Part shown: positions 36,601-47,020 of the stretch, piece after piece
Position numbering within the stretch: the stretch's first letter is position 1
Layout: each line of letters begins with the position of its first letter
From: Angiostrongylus vasorum
Taxonomy: Eukaryota; Nematoda; Chromadorea; Rhabditida; Metastrongylidae
NCBI GenBank assembly: GCA_018806985.1
Contig: JADANN010000437.1
Location: forward strand, 1-64,000
Direction of reading: 5' to 3'
Length of the DNA stretch: 64,000 nt
The notes under the pieces: generated by a model
What the model was told of the DNA's origin: nothing
The model's database searches: none
What the model saw: the letters and a program-made list of their open reading frames with translations, nothing else
Position numbers and translations under genes: made by a program

Positions 36601-39442
36601 CTCGAAGATAAGGAAGACCGCGAACGTCCCAGTGAACTCGACGACGACGAATTTAAGGCACTAGTGCAAGCAAAGACGCGAAAAACTGTTCCAGAGCTTG
36701 CAGAACAGCTTGGTTTAAGCACAGGAAGAATTTCCACTCACTTGAATCGCATAGAAAAGACAAAAAAAGCTCGACAAGTGGGTGCTGCACGAAAACGATA
36801 ATCAATCGCCGTTTTGAAGTGTCGTCTGCTCTTGTTCTACGCAACAAAAAAGACCCTATTCTTGATCGAATCGTGACACGCGACAAGTAGATTCTATACG
36901 ATAACGGGCAACGTTCAGCTCAATGGTTGGATTGCGACCAGACTCCATAGCACCCAAAGCCGAAATTGCACCAAAAGAAGGTTATGGTGACTATTTGGTA
37001 GTCTGCAGAAGGGCTGATTCAACACAGCTTTTTGAATCCAGGCAAAACGATTACGGAAGAGAAGTACTGCTAACAAATCGACGAATAAACTCCAACAACA
37101 ACGACAGGCATTAGTCAACTGAAAAGGACCGATCCTTCTCCACAACAACGTCCGGTCTCACGTTGCGGAACCAGCGCTGCGGAAGTTAAACGAATTGGGC
37201 TACGAAACTTTGCCATATTCACCAGACCTCACACCTACCAACTATCACTTCTTCAAGCACCTTGACAACTCTCTGGCCCAGGTCATCACCAACCACGATA
37301 ACGCAAAAAATGCCTTCAACGAATCCAATGCTCCCAGAATCTTAAGCAACCAAAATAATTAAACTTGTTGCATGTTGGCAAAAATGTGTTAATTCAAATG
37401 GTGCTTATTCAATAGTTATGAGTATTTAAAACTTACATTCAAAGTCGGACATTTCATATGTTACAACCTCGTAAATAAATCGCCAAACCATTTCCTTCCT
37501 TTTGCCTGCTGAGCAATGGAAAAAAAAAAGAGTTCGATGATAATTAGCTCGGCCGAGACTCGAAGATCTATCACACTCCCTTGACCCCTACTCTTCATTT
37601 ACATCTTGGATGCTGCTCGAGTGTGAATTTCGCTAGCTGCCTTTGCCAATGGGGAAATTTACTGCATTCAAGAATTTTTCAAAACTGCCCGAACGACCAA
37701 CCGAGCAAAGAAGAATAGCCCATTGATGATAAACAGTAAATCCTAAATATGATTCCCATAGCTGCTTCCATTAAAAGGCTGTATTTTTAACATTTAAAAA
37801 ACCTCACCTAAAAAAATTTCGCTCGCGAAAACGAAATTCGCCGCTAGATCCTATTAATAACGCTATTTCCACAATACATAATTAACATGGGGCAAATAGT
37901 ACAATTTAACCCAGCTCCGAGCCCACCAACCCTCTTAACTCTCCGTGATCAGGGAAATTGGTACCACACTTGTTCGGGATAAAAATCACTCTCTGTAATT
38001 CAATTGGGAACGGTCTGCCCGGCCATCTCAGGACTCCAGGGAGAATCGACTCGACCAGCATTCTAAGACATTCGATATGAAATTAAAATCCTCAAGCCGC
38101 AGCCCAAGCCACACGTAAAAGTTGGAAGACCTTCGTGGACGACGGATGCCAGGAAACGAATCGAATGTTAGAACAGGTCAGATGTGCACAATAGATGTGA
38201 AAGATAGGTCGTATAAAAATAAATAAAAATTAAAATTAACTGTCTATTACGAAATGAATAAGAAATCCGCATGTGGCAAAAATTGGTAGTCATTCTATTC
38301 CTAATTTTTCTAATTCCTAACATTTTCTATTTGTAGTCGTGGATTTTCCCAACGTTTTCATCTCCAATGAGAAAAAAAAGTTCAAAACTTTATGATGAAA
38401 TCAATGCAAAAAAAACGTGTTAGAAAAACTCACTAAAAACATCGATTAAATAATATCAGAAGTTTTTTTTCAATAGATCAATAGAACTAGCTGAAAGACA
38501 GGCGAAACGAAGGACCCGCATGGTGTGGTGGTGAGCGCGCTACTCCCCGGAAAGGACAATAGTGCGTTCGTTCCCCACCGTAGACACCTGTGGTCCAGAG
38601 TTTTGCAAACATCTCAGCATCATTAAAGTTATATTTCGCAATACATACTCTGCCGCTAAAAAGAGTAAGCAGTAAACAATAAGTCAAAATTGTGATTATA
38701 ACTGCAGCCTCAGCTTAACTGTTTTCGTTGCCGATTTGGGCCCCCAGATCAATCCCGCTGACGGGTGATTGCTGATGGCAAAAGATCAATAGAACTAGCT
38801 GAGAGACAGGCGAAACGAAGGACCCGCATGGTGTGGTAGTGAGCGCGCTACTCCCCGGAAAGGACAATAGCGCGTTCGTTCCTCACCGTAGACACCTGCG
38901 GTCCAGAGTTTTGCAAATATCTCAGCATCATTAAAGTAATATCAGAAGTGTTTAAAGTCTTGTTGCTTCAAAAAGTTTCAAAAACAGTTGAAAAAGTCAA
39001 CCTACAGATCTTGAAATCGAAAATACGAAAACAACAGCAAATATGTTTAAGGAAAGCATTCAAAACAACAATCCAAGAAAAGCAACAGAATGATCGCACC
39101 AATAAGAGGACTTAGCTGCATGATATGACCATCAAGATCGTCGCTTCGAAGTTTAGAAAACCGTGAGGATTTGCTATTGCTGGCGAGCTGTAATAAAATA
39201 AGGCATCATATATACTTATTAAAATAAGGCATCATATATACTATCTCATATACTTCTTCAAAGGAGATAATCACCCGAAATCAAGAAGGTAACAACGAAA
39301 ACAAGGAGTTACCGATTAGCAAACTTACCTTAAAGGTTCTGATTTGCATTCTTCGTCTTTGACACATCACGAGCAGAACCAACAGTGATACAATGAAGAC
39401 GGCAGCAAGTACTGTTAACGCTAAGAATACAACAATGTCCAT
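33687..39442 (-). CDS. TMEM98-like single-pass membrane protein, five exons
   Basis: Exons on the minus strand: 39,442-39,329 (start), 39,187-39,100, 34,429-34,116, 34,023-33,934 and 33,836-33,687 (stop). Phases fit at each junction and give 251 aa, against about 226 in the human protein. Residues 2-26 are a hydrophobic segment (IVVFLALTVLAAVFIVSLLV) followed by the basic cytosolic-type stretch CQRRRMQ, as in TMEM98. The conserved core LIAQTLDKNSWVYDVTGLL, then HCVAVLRLCHQLTDQL, is followed by LEARATAL, all matching TMEM98. The vertebrate protein is tied to eye size and myelin regulation (binding MYRF); the nematode role is unknown to me. Two donors are weak (GTGCGA after exon 2 and GTGAAA after exon 3) and were chosen because they preserve phase and family alignment. 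The 4.7 kb second intron holds a mariner fossil and family C and D repeats. Confidence 0.85.
35225..35300. repeat. MITE-like fragment (GACGTTTTCGTCTTCATCAG arm)
   Basis: One arm reading CGGCTAACTCTTCGACGTTTTCG then TCTTCATCAGATCC, related to the 24.9 kb fragment in reverse. It sits inside TMEM98 intron 2. Confidence 0.5.
35301..36250. other. AT-rich intron sequence of the TMEM98-like gene
   Basis: No exon or known repeat recognised. It includes a stretch rich in AATAA/ACAAAT near 35.74-35.83 kb. Confidence 0.5.
36251..37471 (+). mobile_element. Degraded mariner transposon with both terminal repeats
   Basis: The left end GGCTGCTACATATGAAACGTCC and the right end, reversed, GGTTGTAACATATGAAATGTCC form imperfect terminal inverted repeats about 1.2 kb apart, the size of a mariner. 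Between them broken plus-strand frames read as a transposase of the Hsmar1/bandit-like branch: DDDEFKALVQAKTRKTVPEL with a helix-turn-helix (ELAEQLGLSTGRISTHLNRI), then a block like VTRDK.ILYDNGQRSAQWLD, and near the end ALRKLNELGYETLPYSPDL with TPTNYHFFKHL. Stops and frameshifts show it is dead. It lies in an intron of the TMEM98-like gene, opposite to its transcription. Confidence 0.9.
37915..38165 (+). repeat. Family D dispersed repeat
   Basis: Blocks GAACGGTCTGCCCGGCCATC, GACTCCAGGGAGAATCGACT and CTTCGTGGACGACGGATGCC recur in the same order at 43.12-43.40 kb, with partial matches at 41.4-41.6 and 54.6-54.8 kb. No coding capacity is evident. Confidence 0.7.
38476..38632 (-). repeat. Family C element, truncated copy
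   Basis: Nearly identical over about 155 bp to the first part of the copy at 38,690-38,937, with the same orientation, and 308 bp away. Contains GACCCGCATGGTGTGGTGG and GCGTTCGTTCCCC, which resemble tRNA A and B boxes. Confidence 0.85.
38690..38937 (-). repeat. Family C element, full-length copy (tRNA-like SINE candidate)
   Basis: Read on the minus strand it runs from ATGATGCTGAGATATTTGC through ACTCTGGACC, CGCGCTCACTACCACACC and CATCAGCAATCACCCGTCAG to a CAGTTAAGCTGAGGCTGCAG tail. The reverse strand has A-box-like and B-box-like motifs about 45 bp apart, as in tRNA-derived SINEs. Confidence 0.8.
39190..39260. repeat. Short tandem duplication (AATAAGGCATCATATATACT)
   Basis: Two adjacent copies of a unit of about 25 bp immediately upstream, in gene sense, of exon 2 of the TMEM98-like gene. 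Confidence 0.85.
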
Positions 39443-39954
39443 CACTCAACGAGGAATCGTACCGTCAAAGCAGTAAGTCGGCATTAACTGAGTCGCTGTA
39501 AGTAAGTAAGTATATCACACAAGAATCAACTATGATGAACGAACGACGATGTTCGTAACGACGAAACACGGTGGAAAATTATCTCAAAACGGCGAAAACA
39601 CAGCAATAGAAAAAAGGATGGACAACGACTATTATCAAATGTATTCACAAGTCGAATCCATCCAAACTGACAATGCGAACGGATGCCAACGCAATAAGTG
39701 AATCGCTATAATTAACTTGAAGTAAAGTGACAGATCGTAAAAGGTGCTGTTAAAAGAGCATACAGATTCCAGACACGTTAAAAATTCTCCAACAGCTCAG
39801 ACGGTTTTACGCAGAAACAGCAGTTCCAACTCATCTGATTATTTATCATATCACAAGGTATTATAAGCAAATTACAAAGAAAATGAAGTGCATTAACAAA
39901 CACTGGCACCACCTACACCCACAACACTCTTTTCATGAACTAACCCCCATTCTT

Positions 39955-40236
39955 AGAGCGCGTATAGCGTAATGTTCCGGAAACGCCACGCGTAACGCAT
40001 GGGACCGATCCCCACGCTCCAGACCCACCAAGCCTTCCGTGCTTCAGGGAATCGGTAAATTGATACCAGACTCGTCTGGGAGGATAGCTACATTGGATCG
40101 ACACATCGCTTCAGCCAGCCCGAGTCAACGTATAGCCCAGATATGCATCCAGTCACTCCAACGACGCTTGATCATGTTGAATGGATGGCGCGTCCCTCAG
40201 GGACTAATCAACGTCGAAAGCTTTACCCTTTGTCCT
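39955..40236 (+). mobile_element. Family A SINE, diverged copy
   Basis: Head GAGCGCGTATAGCGTAATG, B-box-like GACCGATCCCC, body GGTAAATTGATACCAGACTC and AGGATAGCTACATTGG, end TCAACGTCGAAAGCTTTACC. It lies just upstream of the EFL1 fragment. Confidence 0.8.
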
Positions 40237-40352
40237 CATTTTCTGGCTTCTAACTAAAGTATCTGAGAGATATATTTCGGATAGATGAGTGCAAGAATTT
40301 AATGGCTATCTAAAATTGGGATAAATTTCACCCATTTGTTTTCCTTTTTCAG

Positions 40353-40761
40353 GTAAAACTGGCTTGGGAATAAAGTCTCCTCGTACACCAGATGCCTTTG
40401 ATGAGGCTATGAGAACATGGCTTCCTGTTTCACAAGCATATTTCCGTTGCTGCGCACGAGCACCGTCACCTCGAACCGCGTTCTCTGACAGATACCGGTA
40501 AACCCATGATGATTCGCTTCTGTTCAATCTCCATTTTAGGAATTAGTTGTAGAATACAGTATTTGGTTGGCAACAGGGCCAATCATCCACTGAAAAAAAC
40601 CCGATCCAGGAATGCCCTCGAACAGGTTGATTATTTTGCCCTTTCTTCGATGTTTGGAAACGTATATGAGATGGCTTGTCAATTCAGGGCTTACGGTAGC
40701 ACTCGTTGTGAAGTTCATTGCCACCGAAGGCCAGAAGTTTTCGATTAGTCGTATTTTTAGC
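40353..40761 (+). pseudogene. EFL1 fragment, inverted, intron-bearing relic
   Basis: Homologous to EFL1 positions about 30,570-30,280 but on the opposite strand, 10 kb away. Exon pieces are 40,353-40,497, 40,553-40,625 and 40,688-40,761. They are separated by 55- and 62-bp inserts with intron ends (GTAAAC to TTGTAG; GTTGAT to TTCAG), and the first piece is preceded by CTTTTTCAG. In the working gene the same three junctions (ATTG/GTAAAA, ACCG/AATAC, CAG/GGC) are seamless. The relic has a two-base expansion in an A run of the second piece that shifts the frame, and it stops abruptly after TATTTTTAGC. It therefore cannot encode EFL1. Codon-level similarity is high (DAFDEAMRTWLPVSQA is unchanged), so the copy is not ancient. 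Confidence 0.9.
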
Positions 40762-40794
40762 ATTTTAGTGTTTCTGCATTCAACCACCTCTAAA

Positions 40795-40872
40795 GATGCA
40801 TGATGAAGTCGAATGCATGGCGCATCCCTCAGGGGATTGATCAACGCCGAGAGCTTCATCCTTTTCTCTTAT
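40795..40872 (+). mobile_element. Family A SINE, 3' fragment
   Basis: Only the terminal blocks GATGAAGTCGAATGCATGGC and TTGATCAACGCCGAGAGCTT are present, about 30 bp past the EFL1 relic. Confidence 0.8.
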
Positions 40873-41424
40873 TAAGCCCATTTTCGACCCATTGCTTCGA
40901 TGTTAGCCTCAATGCGTTGAACAGTTTCATTTTCTTATTGCCTTGTTTTGCATTAACCACCTCGTCTTCTCTTAGCAGCCTTTACTTTCCATCGAAAACT
41001 CAGGAAGGAACAACCGATGTTGTCAAAACAAATCCATACACCCTTCTAATGCTTTTATTCAAACTGACAGTTCCGGACTACAACTTCACTGCAAATCAGT
41101 TTTTAAATATATTGCATCCGTATTGCATGACCATACCTCCCATCATGTACCATCTATACTTCTCAAAGGGTAAAAGGGGTACTTTTTCTTCGGCAAATAG
41201 TAGTAAATCTTCATGGTGGGTTGCTCGTAATGTGCTTATGAATTTTCACGAGCTATTTACAACGCTTGCACTAACACCAAATAATCACTAAATCCACTAC
41301 TATTCGGCGTTTAGGATCATTTACGTGGCAGTGTTGCGTTGTATGAATGGTCGGTCTCGATTTCCACTGTATGAATCAACTAAAGTGTATTGATTCAACC
41401 TTTTTACTCCCCTTTACCGTAGGA

Positions 41425-41600
41425 AGGGGCTCGGACAGTGGAGTGGTTAGTGAGGTAGTCCATTAGGTAGCAACGCATTATTCGACACACTCCTAACGCT
41501 CTCCTCCAGTCCACATGAGAATTCCTTACTCGAGTGTCTCAAGATGGCACGGAGAATCGATTCGACCAGCTTTATCCTTTATCTTTTAAATTCAATGTTA
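41425..41600 (+). repeat. Family D repeat, degraded
   Basis: Partial matches to the family D blocks (CACGGAGAATCGATTCGACC) in a sequence with otherwise no recognisable gene from 40.9 to 41.9 kb. Confidence 0.45.
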
Positions 41601-41959
41601 GTTGTCGTGTAAACTGTGCAGGTATAAGAGAAATTGGTCGCTTAAAAAAAATCACTTCTTCGAAGCTAACATGAGATGCTTTGTGAAAGAATTGTGTGAA
41701 AAGAATTAATTGCAGAATTCTTAAAATTCAGATCAGCTCGCCACCAATAAGAATCGTTCCATTATTTAAGTAGAAAATTCCCAGCTAATACTGGTGAAGT
41801 AGTGCCTGCTAAGTGGAGAAATAAGTAAGGAAATCTCTAAATATTAAAGTTTCGCTTACGCTAACACTTTTGTGACGTCATAAGATAGAGGACACACTCC
41901 TGTATCAATTCATCTTTTCATTTCTACTAAACAGTAAAGCATAAAGTGTCCCCGTTGAC

Positions 41960-42170
41960 CAACCACTTAGGGATGCATCATGCATTTGACTCTATTCGTA
42001 ATGTCGTGGAGATAAATGAATATATGCACGACCTACACAATGACTCGCAGTGGCATACCGATGCTAGCAAATCGGCATTCTTATCCTCTAGACAACCCTT
42101 GTACTAATTTTCCGATCCCAAAGGCATGGAGGACTTGGGCTGTGCCCTGGTCACAGGGTTTGATAACCCT
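41960..42170 (-). mobile_element. Family A SINE, degraded reverse copy
   Basis: Blocks ACTTAGGGATGCATCATGC, TACACAATGACTCGCAGTGG and TCTTATCCTCTAGACAACCC match the reversed body of family A with many differences. Confidence 0.6.
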
Positions 42171-42861
42171 GGTTTTCAAAAGGATTCAAAAAAGTCAGAT
42201 CTAGTCAAACTCCTCAGTAATTCAGTTATGGAAAAACTTTTGAGAATGTCATCATAAATGTCAGAAACTGAAAAAAGTCGACCTAAAGCAGAGATATAGG
42301 GTGTGTCAGCTTCTTTACTTAATCATGATGCCAAGACATTGAAAACTGTAAAAAAAAGAACCCCGTCTCTTGGAACTCGACAGGTTATCTGCTGAAACAC
42401 TCATAATAAAACCATTGTAGACAAGTGAAGTACTACATGGAGGATTTTACAGAAACACAAATTTTCTACAAACTTGGTAACATGTTCAGCAAAAGACGTA
42501 CCAGCAGCATTTCATATTCTATGGCAGATCTATTATTAAGTGACATTCGTGAATAAGCCTCTACTTATTCAAAGTGACGTAGAGTATAAATGGAAGGGTT
42601 GCAGGTTTACCTAGGCTAAAGCTTTTCGCTGTTATATGCGCTGTCATGAAGCGTGACCATGTAGTGAAACACAAATCTTGTAAATGAAAGGATGAAACGA
42701 TATTGTAAGAATGAAATGACTCAAGAAGTTCCACAACTAACACATCAACGATTGTTCGGGTATGGGTCATGGGAGGACCAGACAATACCTATTGCAAGCA
42801 TGCATCCAAGCTTATAATAAATGTTATTAAATTAAATGATAACCACTGCGGTATACATACC

Positions 42862-42945
42862 TCGGCCAACAAGAGCGTATAATAAGTCATCGTGATCGAA
42901 TGCTAGGCATCTGAGCATACGAATCGCCTTTTTTTCGAGTCTCGT
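42862..42945 (-). other. Unassigned exon-like segment (minus strand)
   Basis: A minus-strand frame reading KKAIRMLRCLAFDHDDLLYA and then LVGRG ends at a consensus donor (GTATGT). I could not place it in a family and found no firm acceptor, so it may be chance. The surrounding 42.2-43.0 kb shows no other feature. Confidence 0.25.
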
Positions 42946-43120
42946 CGCTCAAACAGCAAAGTGATTGAACAGGCGGCATTTCGTCCAGCGGAACATGGTG
43001 TTGTTCACAGAAGCAGTCTTGTTGTTGACCGATGACGAATGATGTTAAAACAATTGAATAAAAAATTTACTTCTCTAAATACAAGAAAGGGCAGAGTACA
43101 GCTGTGATAATTATGCCAAT

Positions 43121-43405
43121 CAATATGATCACGGTGGTAGTTCAATCCCGCGCCGGGCTCACCAAAGCTCTCATCCTTCCAGGATCGGGAAACTGGTACC
43201 AGACTTGTTTGAGAAAGGTCTACCCTCTGCAACCCAAATGGGAACGCCCTAGTCCGGCTATCTCAAGAAATCAGGGAGAACCGAGCCGACACGCATTCAG
43301 CGACATTCATAACGAAAGGAAAATCCTCACTCACTAGCTGAACTCATAGACAAAAGTTCGAAGTCCCTCGTGGACGATGGATGCGAGGGAACGAATCAAA
43401 TACAA
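43121..43405 (+). repeat. Family D dispersed repeat
   Basis: Blocks TCAATCCCGCGCCGGGCTC, GGAACGCCCTAGTCCGGC and CCCTCGTGGACGATGGATGC follow in the order seen at 37.9-38.2 kb. A B-box-like GTTCAATCCC sits near its start. Confidence 0.7.
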
Positions 43406-44480
43406 GAAGTGCTGCGATCTGCAATTTATAAAAAATTCAAAAACAGGAAGTCAAAAAAAAAGAAAGTTTAAAAGCTTCTGTAAAGCGAGTTCCACTAAAC
43501 TTTGATATGAATCATCAATGTACTTTCCTCCACTGATAAGTTAGCACAAACTCGTGTTAGCCTACCAATGGAAGAACGTTTAAGAACGACACATGTCCCT
43601 AATGTGATAGGATGACGCTTTTTATAAGACTCTCATTTCCACAAGTATTCTTACTGAACAACTATCAGCACTTATCAAGAAACTCTGAGCACGTCACTAA
43701 AGTGTTAGATTAAGTTACACTCGTAAAAGTAAGTACAAAGAACTGGAATGTTTATGAAAGCTCCAACAGGTGACATGATTTATAAACCACTCCGAAAACT
43801 ATGACTACTCATAACAGCTCTACTGGTGGAGAAGATCTCATATGAAACTAAGTAATGGAACAAACCACTCACTCACCTTGACAAGGTTCAACATTTTGTT
43901 GACAATTTCCTGAGAACAAGAATATTTGAGAAATTAAACATGATCTGCTTGTAAGAGAGGTTTCGCTCTACCTAATCAAGACGCTAAGTATAGTTACTTA
44001 AAGCCGTTTTTTGATTCTAACAGCTGTTAAGAGTGAAAAAATACAAAATATTTGAAGACAGCATCAAACAATCGATCAACCGATCAATCAAGAAAATTTT
44101 GCAGATACCTAATGAAATACCGGTAGCCTTAACTTTTGGGAATACCATCGTATCCCGACCAACGAAATACCGCTTGTTCAATTATGTTCACTTTGGAAAT
44201 ACGTGTCCCGAAGAAGGAAAAAAGTAAACAAAATATATTCGGTCGGATCCAGAAATCCAGAAATTCTATCGCGGTAAAACAAAAGGTCTTCTGTACTATA
44301 GGGAAAGATTTTATTAATCAAATACCTTCTACTGCAATAAAGTAAGTCCACTCTAAACTAAAACTTCCTGGTTCCAAGTCGAAAACGGCCGTTATTTTCG
44401 CACTGTGTGAGTGGAAATCAACTTACACTTTTAAACGTTAATGACAGAAAATTCTACCATTTTTACGAAGTCCTACCCAA
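43406..44480. other. AT-rich stretch, no gene recognised
   Basis: No supportable exon or repeat family here; short frames look random. Confidence 0.4.
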
Positions 44481-44536
44481 TTAGATACTGTGCAGGCAAA
44501 AAAAAAAAATAGTTAAGAAACAATTCACAGAATAAA

Positions 44537-44690
44537 GAACAAAGAATACCAGTGACAGAGACATGCGACTACTGGCCGTACGATCAAGGGCATCCATCGA
44601 CCAGTGAATACGAGCGTCGGCCATTTCGTCATCGTGAGAACGAACCTTCGGCAACTCTGTAGTCTGGCAGATGTCACTTATCACTAAGCC
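44537..44690 (-). other. Unassigned exon-like segment (minus strand)
   Basis: The minus strand reads LPKVRSHDDEMADARIHWSM, then DALDRTASSRMSLSL, up to a GTATTC donor-like site, with better-than-random composition. I recognise no family. Together with the segment at 42.9 kb and the GC-richer segment at 45.85-46.04 kb it could mark an unidentified minus-strand gene. Confidence 0.3.
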
Positions 44691-44779
44691 AATCAACAAG
44701 TTAGAGAATCGACTTTTCTAAACGTAATGCATCAATAATACTACAAAATGAGCCCATAACTACCAATTACCAAAGAGTC

Positions 44780-45048
44780 CGACGTTTCCTTCAAGAAGCG
44801 CAGCTGAAAGTAAAATACCAGGATCCAACACTCTGCTGGTATCAAACTGGTCGCACGGTGGCAAATCTCCCTCTGATCCACAAGGGCGACGACCGCCTGT
44901 GGTGGTGGCGACCTGGGGCAGACTTTAGACAAGAATGTCCCCGAGACTATGGAACCACAACGGCTAAACTAGCAAAACTCCAAAAAAAAATGGAAATTAT
45001 GCTGGGCCCACATAACCAGTGAAGACGGGCCATCCAAGTATGTAATTA
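44780..45048 (+). repeat. Family B repeat, 3' part
   Basis: Starts inside the family (GATCCAACACTCTGCTGG) and runs to CATAACCAGTGAAGACGGGC. It is tail to tail with the reversed copy at 45,130-45,375. Confidence 0.8.
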
Positions 45049-45129
45049 AGCACCAAATACAATCTGCGTTTGTGCGCACTTTCGAACACCAACTGAGAGT
45101 ATCATCCAAATCCACACAGTAAGAAGCGC

Positions 45130-45375
45130 CATACTTGATACTTGATACTTGAACGCCTCGTCCTCACTGGCTGTGCGGGCCCCAGCACAATTTCCATTTT
45201 TCGGAGATTTGCTGATTGAGCCATTGTGGTTCCCTGGAATCCCGAGGTCAGCCTGGCCAAAGTCTGCCCTAGGTCTTCATCACCACAGGCGGTCGCAGCC
45301 CTTGTGGATCAGAGGTAGATTTGCTACCATGCGACTTTGATACCGCGACGATGGTGGGTCCTGGCATTGTAGAAG
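45130..45375 (-). repeat. Family B repeat, 3' part, reversed
   Basis: Begins with CTTGATACTTGATACTTGAA, then CGTCCTCACTGGCTGTGCGG, the reverse of the family 3' end. With its neighbour it forms an inverted pair of about 240 bp separated by about 80 bp. Confidence 0.8.
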
Positions 45376-45849
45376 CGCCACAGTCTTTTGAAACCACGAA
45401 AGTAATGACTCTAGTAAACAGTACTACTTTAAACCAAGGTTTTTGATCCTGAAGGTGTAAAACTCTATTATGCAACCATATAGCACTGATCCTTCGGTTC
45501 TTGATTTGGCTTTTAGACACTGAAAACAATCAATAATTTTACAGAAAGATGTCATCAGCACGCATCGATCAACAGACAGGACTTTTTCGACAACCGAGCC
45601 ACGGAGGAAAAAAATGACACAAACAGAGCAGCAACACAAACGCGTCCGGCTATGACGTGCATTCGGTCAAACACATAAATATCCTTATACGTATGAACAC
45701 TTGTCACATGCAACGTGGTAAGAGCTGATACGATCAACGAAGACCGCACACGACTCACTAATCAATACGACTAACCAATAAATCGATAACGAGTGCTCGG
45801 AACACGGATTCTGAAATGTCATATACTGGGGGGGGCAGAGGAGTCACAT

Positions 45850-46040
45850 GAGCACTCACGTTATGACTGCCGCTCTGTCTGCGCTCTTCGTCTCCGATCG
45901 CACGTGGTGGCACCGATACTCAGCCAACGGTACGCAGCGAAATCGCAGTTCCCGACGATCAATGCTGACCGAGTCGTCGTCGTATGAGAGCTGTCCCACT
46001 ACATCGTTCTGGTGTCCACAGCGATTTTGTGCTCACTAGT
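45850..46040 (-). other. GC-richer segment with possible minus-strand exon
   Basis: GC content is visibly above the flanks. A minus-strand frame reads VVGQLSYDDDSVSIDRRELR and continues to a consensus GTGAGT donor near 45,860. A plus-strand frame is also open, so the strand is not settled. It could be a first exon or promoter region of an unidentified gene. Confidence 0.25.
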
Positions 46041-46750
46041 GTCCTTATGTGATTATCCAGGAAAATTTTGGAGTCCACCTACTGTTTAGTATTGGCAGGT
46101 CCTGAATAGGATCAAGCTGAAGTCAGAAGGCAGATGGTTGGCCATCTCAGTGTTTCTTTGCGTTCTGTTTCTTCCGATCTTAATATTCAATGGTTCAGTG
46201 CCAGTGCAAACCTGGTGCCCTTTGATGTTCATGTTTTATTCATGCTAGGCATTGAGTGGTGCATCGGAAGTGCGAGGCCATCAAAGATTTGCCGCTGGGA
46301 TATCCAGCTTCCACTTCTGGTTTTAGGATACAGTAGCATTTGAGTCAGTTACGCTGGTTATCGAGGTCTATTCCCTTCGCTAAAGAACCATTTGGAAGAT
46401 TTATCCAGGCGATGCATTCGTCGTGACGAACCATGGATCTCAGTGTTGGTTGGTGCGTGATAGAAATTCGTCTGTAGACCGTTTAACCAACGCCTTACTT
46501 GCTTTTCTGGTTACTATACATCCTGAATCCTCTATCCATAGATGAGTTTAAAAAACATTTGCAGTGGCACATCAATCTTGCATGTTCTTTGATTTTGTTT
46601 TACTTAGCAATAAGTGAGAGTAAGAGTTCAAACCGAACGAGAACGGGCTACATGGACTACCTGGTGCTTTCTGAACTTTAAGAAGTGCTTTCTTGAACCA
46701 TCGGCACAGCAGCGAACTATTAACATGTAGGATTATTTCCAGTCAGGCCT
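46041..46750. other. Intergenic sequence, no gene recognised
   Basis: No repeat family or supportable exon. The region lies upstream of the ensa-1-like gene and may contain 5' regulatory sequence. Confidence 0.35.
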
Positions 46751-46752
46751 AA

Positions 46753-47020
46753 AGACGATAAAGGTTTCGACGTCGGTCAATCCCTGAGGGATGCACCACC
46801 ATACATTCGACTTCATTAAGCATCGTTGGAGGTGATTGAACGCATATCTGGCCTTTACAATGACTCGCGGTGGCCTAGTGCTGTTATCCTCCCAGACAAG
46901 TCTGGTACCAATTTGTCGACCTCGGAGTGATGGAAGGCTTGGTGGGCCATGGGTGCGAGGGTCGATTCCACGTGTGTTGCAGGCCGCCTCCAACCACTGC
47001 GCTTCGCGAGCCCAGTAGTC
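46753..47020 (-). mobile_element. Family A SINE, reversed
   Basis: Reverse-strand blocks GCCTTTACAATGACTCGCGG and TCCTCCCAGACAAGTCTGG, and a head ending GGCTCGCGAAGCGCAGTGG on the minus strand, with a B-box-like GGAATCGACCC. Confidence 0.85.

Noticed and set aside
40353..40761. EFL1 fragment as a functional second gene
   Set aside because: Only about 290 coding bases are present, an A-run expansion shifts the frame, and homology stops abruptly without a splice site.
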